From: Rhizobacter sp. OV335
GTDB taxonomy: Bacteria; Pseudomonadota; Gammaproteobacteria; Burkholderiales; Burkholderiaceae_C
Assembly: GCF_900142965.1 (NCBI RefSeq)
Contig: NZ_FRCQ01000016.1
Span: 1 to 64,000, forward strand
Direction: 5' to 3'
Length of the DNA stretch: 64,000 bases
The position numbers and the translations under genes are program-made. Under the pieces are notes generated by a model. The model was not told where the DNA came from. It ran no database searches and saw only the letters and a program-made list of their open reading frames with translations. This document shows positions 62,960 to 64,000 of this stretch, in pieces (the first letter of the stretch is position 1; every line of letters starts with the position of its first letter).

Positions 62960-64000
62960 TCACCGACAGTGCATGTGCGGCGGAAGCAGCTGCAGAACAG
63001 CAAGCACATCGCGCATCTCCACGAACCCATCCTGATCCAGGTCGGCGTTGCGGAGATAGCCATGCTGACCCGCGCGCTTCCAGAGCGAGCTTGCCGCGGC
63101 CGATGCATCGGCGCACGTCAACTGGCCGTCACCGTCCACATCGCCCGGAAGGTACGGCTGGATCTCGAAGGCGTACAGCTTGACGCCGCTGCCCTCCTGC
63201 GTACTTCCCGCCTGCAGGGCGACGAACCCGCCCACCGAGCCCTGCCGTTGGCTGATGGCGTTGTTCGCGTCGCGGTTCGGCGTGGTGCCGTCAGCCACTT
63301 CGTTCAGCACGTAGTGCTGCGGGCTGGCGCTGCTGCCGGCGTACTGGAACATCTTCATCTCACCGGTTCTCGGGTCGACAGGCGTGTTGAACCACACCGC
63401 CTGGTCCAACACCCGTTCGGCGATCTGCGAACCCTCCTGGCCGTTCGTCTGTCGAGTGATCAGCGAATACTGGCCCGCCACCACCGTGCCAGTGGCGCCG
63501 TTGCCCCTGAATAGGAGGTGCGGGTACACGTTGGAGCCGTGGATGTAGCTTTCCATCGTGTGACCGGTCTCGGCCGCATACGGTCCGGCGGCGGGGCTCT
63601 TCGACTCCTCGAAGACGAACTTGTGGTTGTCCTGGGCCAGCGCCGGCTCGCTCGTCGGCGCATTCGAGTTGCGCAACGGAAGCAGCGTGTCGCCACGCAG
63701 CACGACGGGCGTGCGGGACAGCGATTCGGGCGAGGTGCTCGTCGCCGGCTTGCTCCTGTTCGTCAGCACGTTCGTCCGGAGTTCTCCGGTGTCATGCGGT
63801 GCCGTCGTCGCGGACGCCACCATGTAGGTCCTGCCGGGTTCGAAGCGCTTCACGAGCCGCCAGGCCTTCTCGGTCGACGGGTCCTTGGCCAAGCGAAGTC
63901 CCAGGGGCCCGGAGATGGGATCGTGCGGCGACAGGATGAGCGTCTCGCGACCGTGTTTCTGCACCACTATCACGTCGCGCGCACCGGATGCCCGTGCCAT
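62960..64000 (-). CDS. Partial secreted protein with C-terminal dockerin-like domain
   Basis: At least 346 residues, running off the right edge; the methionine at 64000 lacks any signal peptide and is probably internal. The N-terminal part (VASATTAPHDTGELRTN, HKFVFEESKSPAAGP) does not match a family I recognise. The last about 65 residues form two calcium-binding repeats, GDVDGDGQLTCADASAAASSL and ADLDQDGFVEMRDVLAVLQLL, the duplicated EF-hand-like pattern of dockerin type I. No cohesin is in the window. Probably a large secreted enzyme or surface protein. Confidence 0.72.
   Translation of the reverse strand: MARASGARDVIVVQKHGRETLILSPHDPISGPLGLRLAKDPSTEKAWRLVKRFEPGRTYMVASATTAPHDTGELRTNVLTNRSKPATSTSPESLSRTPVVLRGDTLLPLRNSNAPTSEPALAQDNHKFVFEESKSPAAGPYAAETGHTMESYIHGSNVYPHLLFRGNGATGTVVAGQYSLITRQTNGQEGSQIAERVLDQAVWFNTPVDPRTGEMKMFQYAGSSASPQHYVLNEVADGTTPNRDANNAISQRQGSVGGFVALQAGSTQEGSGVKLYAFEIQPYLPGDVDGDGQLTCADASAAASSLWKRAGQHGYLRNADLDQDGFVEMRDVLAVLQLLPPHMHCR

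Overview
The window comes from a GC-rich (roughly two-thirds G+C) Gram-negative bacterium, most likely a betaproteobacterium of the order Burkholderiales. The reasons are lipoprotein and Tat-type export signals, an orphan Bug-type receptor, an OsmC-YcaO fusion, a DUF2169/DUF4150 type VI effector cassette, and a plant-polysaccharide lifestyle. No rRNA, tRNA or CRISPR array was seen.

Layout. (1) 1-9.4 kb: a leftward plant cell-wall locus with a partial lipoprotein gene, GH62 arabinofuranosidase, GH10 xylanase and GH30 glucuronoxylanase-like enzyme, then a GH26-like and a clan-A (GH39/GH51-like) hydrolase, interrupted by a small lipoprotein and a DUF2975/Xre pair. (2) 9.4-16.4 kb: LacI regulator 1, a binding-protein-dependent sugar ABC importer without its own ATPase, an AraC-GyrI-like regulator and a GH16-like protein with a damaged catalytic motif. 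(3) 16.5-23.4 kb: a secreted set with an EIDLE-type GH16 glucanase, a GH5 cellulase-like enzyme, LacI regulator 2 and four exported proteins sharing one two-cysteine beta-sandwich-like domain, also present at the N-terminus of the GH16-like protein. The two LacI regulators sit beside two related but different perfect palindromes, TGCAAGCGCTTGCA and TGCAATCGATTGCA.

(4) 23.5-30.2 kb: a divergent CobT-like protein, an OmpR-type two-component pair and a large PAS-GGDEF diguanylate cyclase. (5) 30.3-31.3 kb: a deletion scar joining a LysR gene without its DNA-binding half to the C-terminal part of a quinone reductase. (6) 31.3-39.7 kb: ureidoglycolate lyase, a complete oligopeptide-type ABC importer, an M20 carbamoylase/allantoate-amidohydrolase-like enzyme and an IclR regulator, together suggesting use of a ureide or N-carbamoyl compound. 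(7) 39.9-44.1 kb: a membrane patatin with a lipoprotein partner.

(8) 44.1-46.6 kb: a gene graveyard with an IS3 transposase fragment, a WecG/TagA glycosyltransferase fragment, an internally deleted MFS transporter and a TetR lacking its HTH. (9) 46.5-49.0 kb: SnoaL-like, CPBP protease and DUF3592 proteins. (10) 49.2-52.3 kb: a GntR-controlled glucarate module (Bug receptor plus glucarate dehydratase). (11) 52.3-55.4 kb: a DUF3014 protein and an OsmC-YcaO fusion. (12) 55.6-60.0 kb: a leftward type VI effector cassette with a frameshifted DUF2169 adaptor, ketoacyl-synthase-like protein, DUF4150 PAAR-like protein, HNH-like toxin and two immunity-type proteins. (13) 60.5-64.0 kb: an exported metallophosphoesterase-LamG protein and a partial dockerin-bearing protein.

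The most promising undescribed material is the two-cysteine domain family in the LacI-2 cluster, the paired LacI regulator/operator code, and the toxin with two immunity candidates. Family names below rest on motif reading only; no database search was run.
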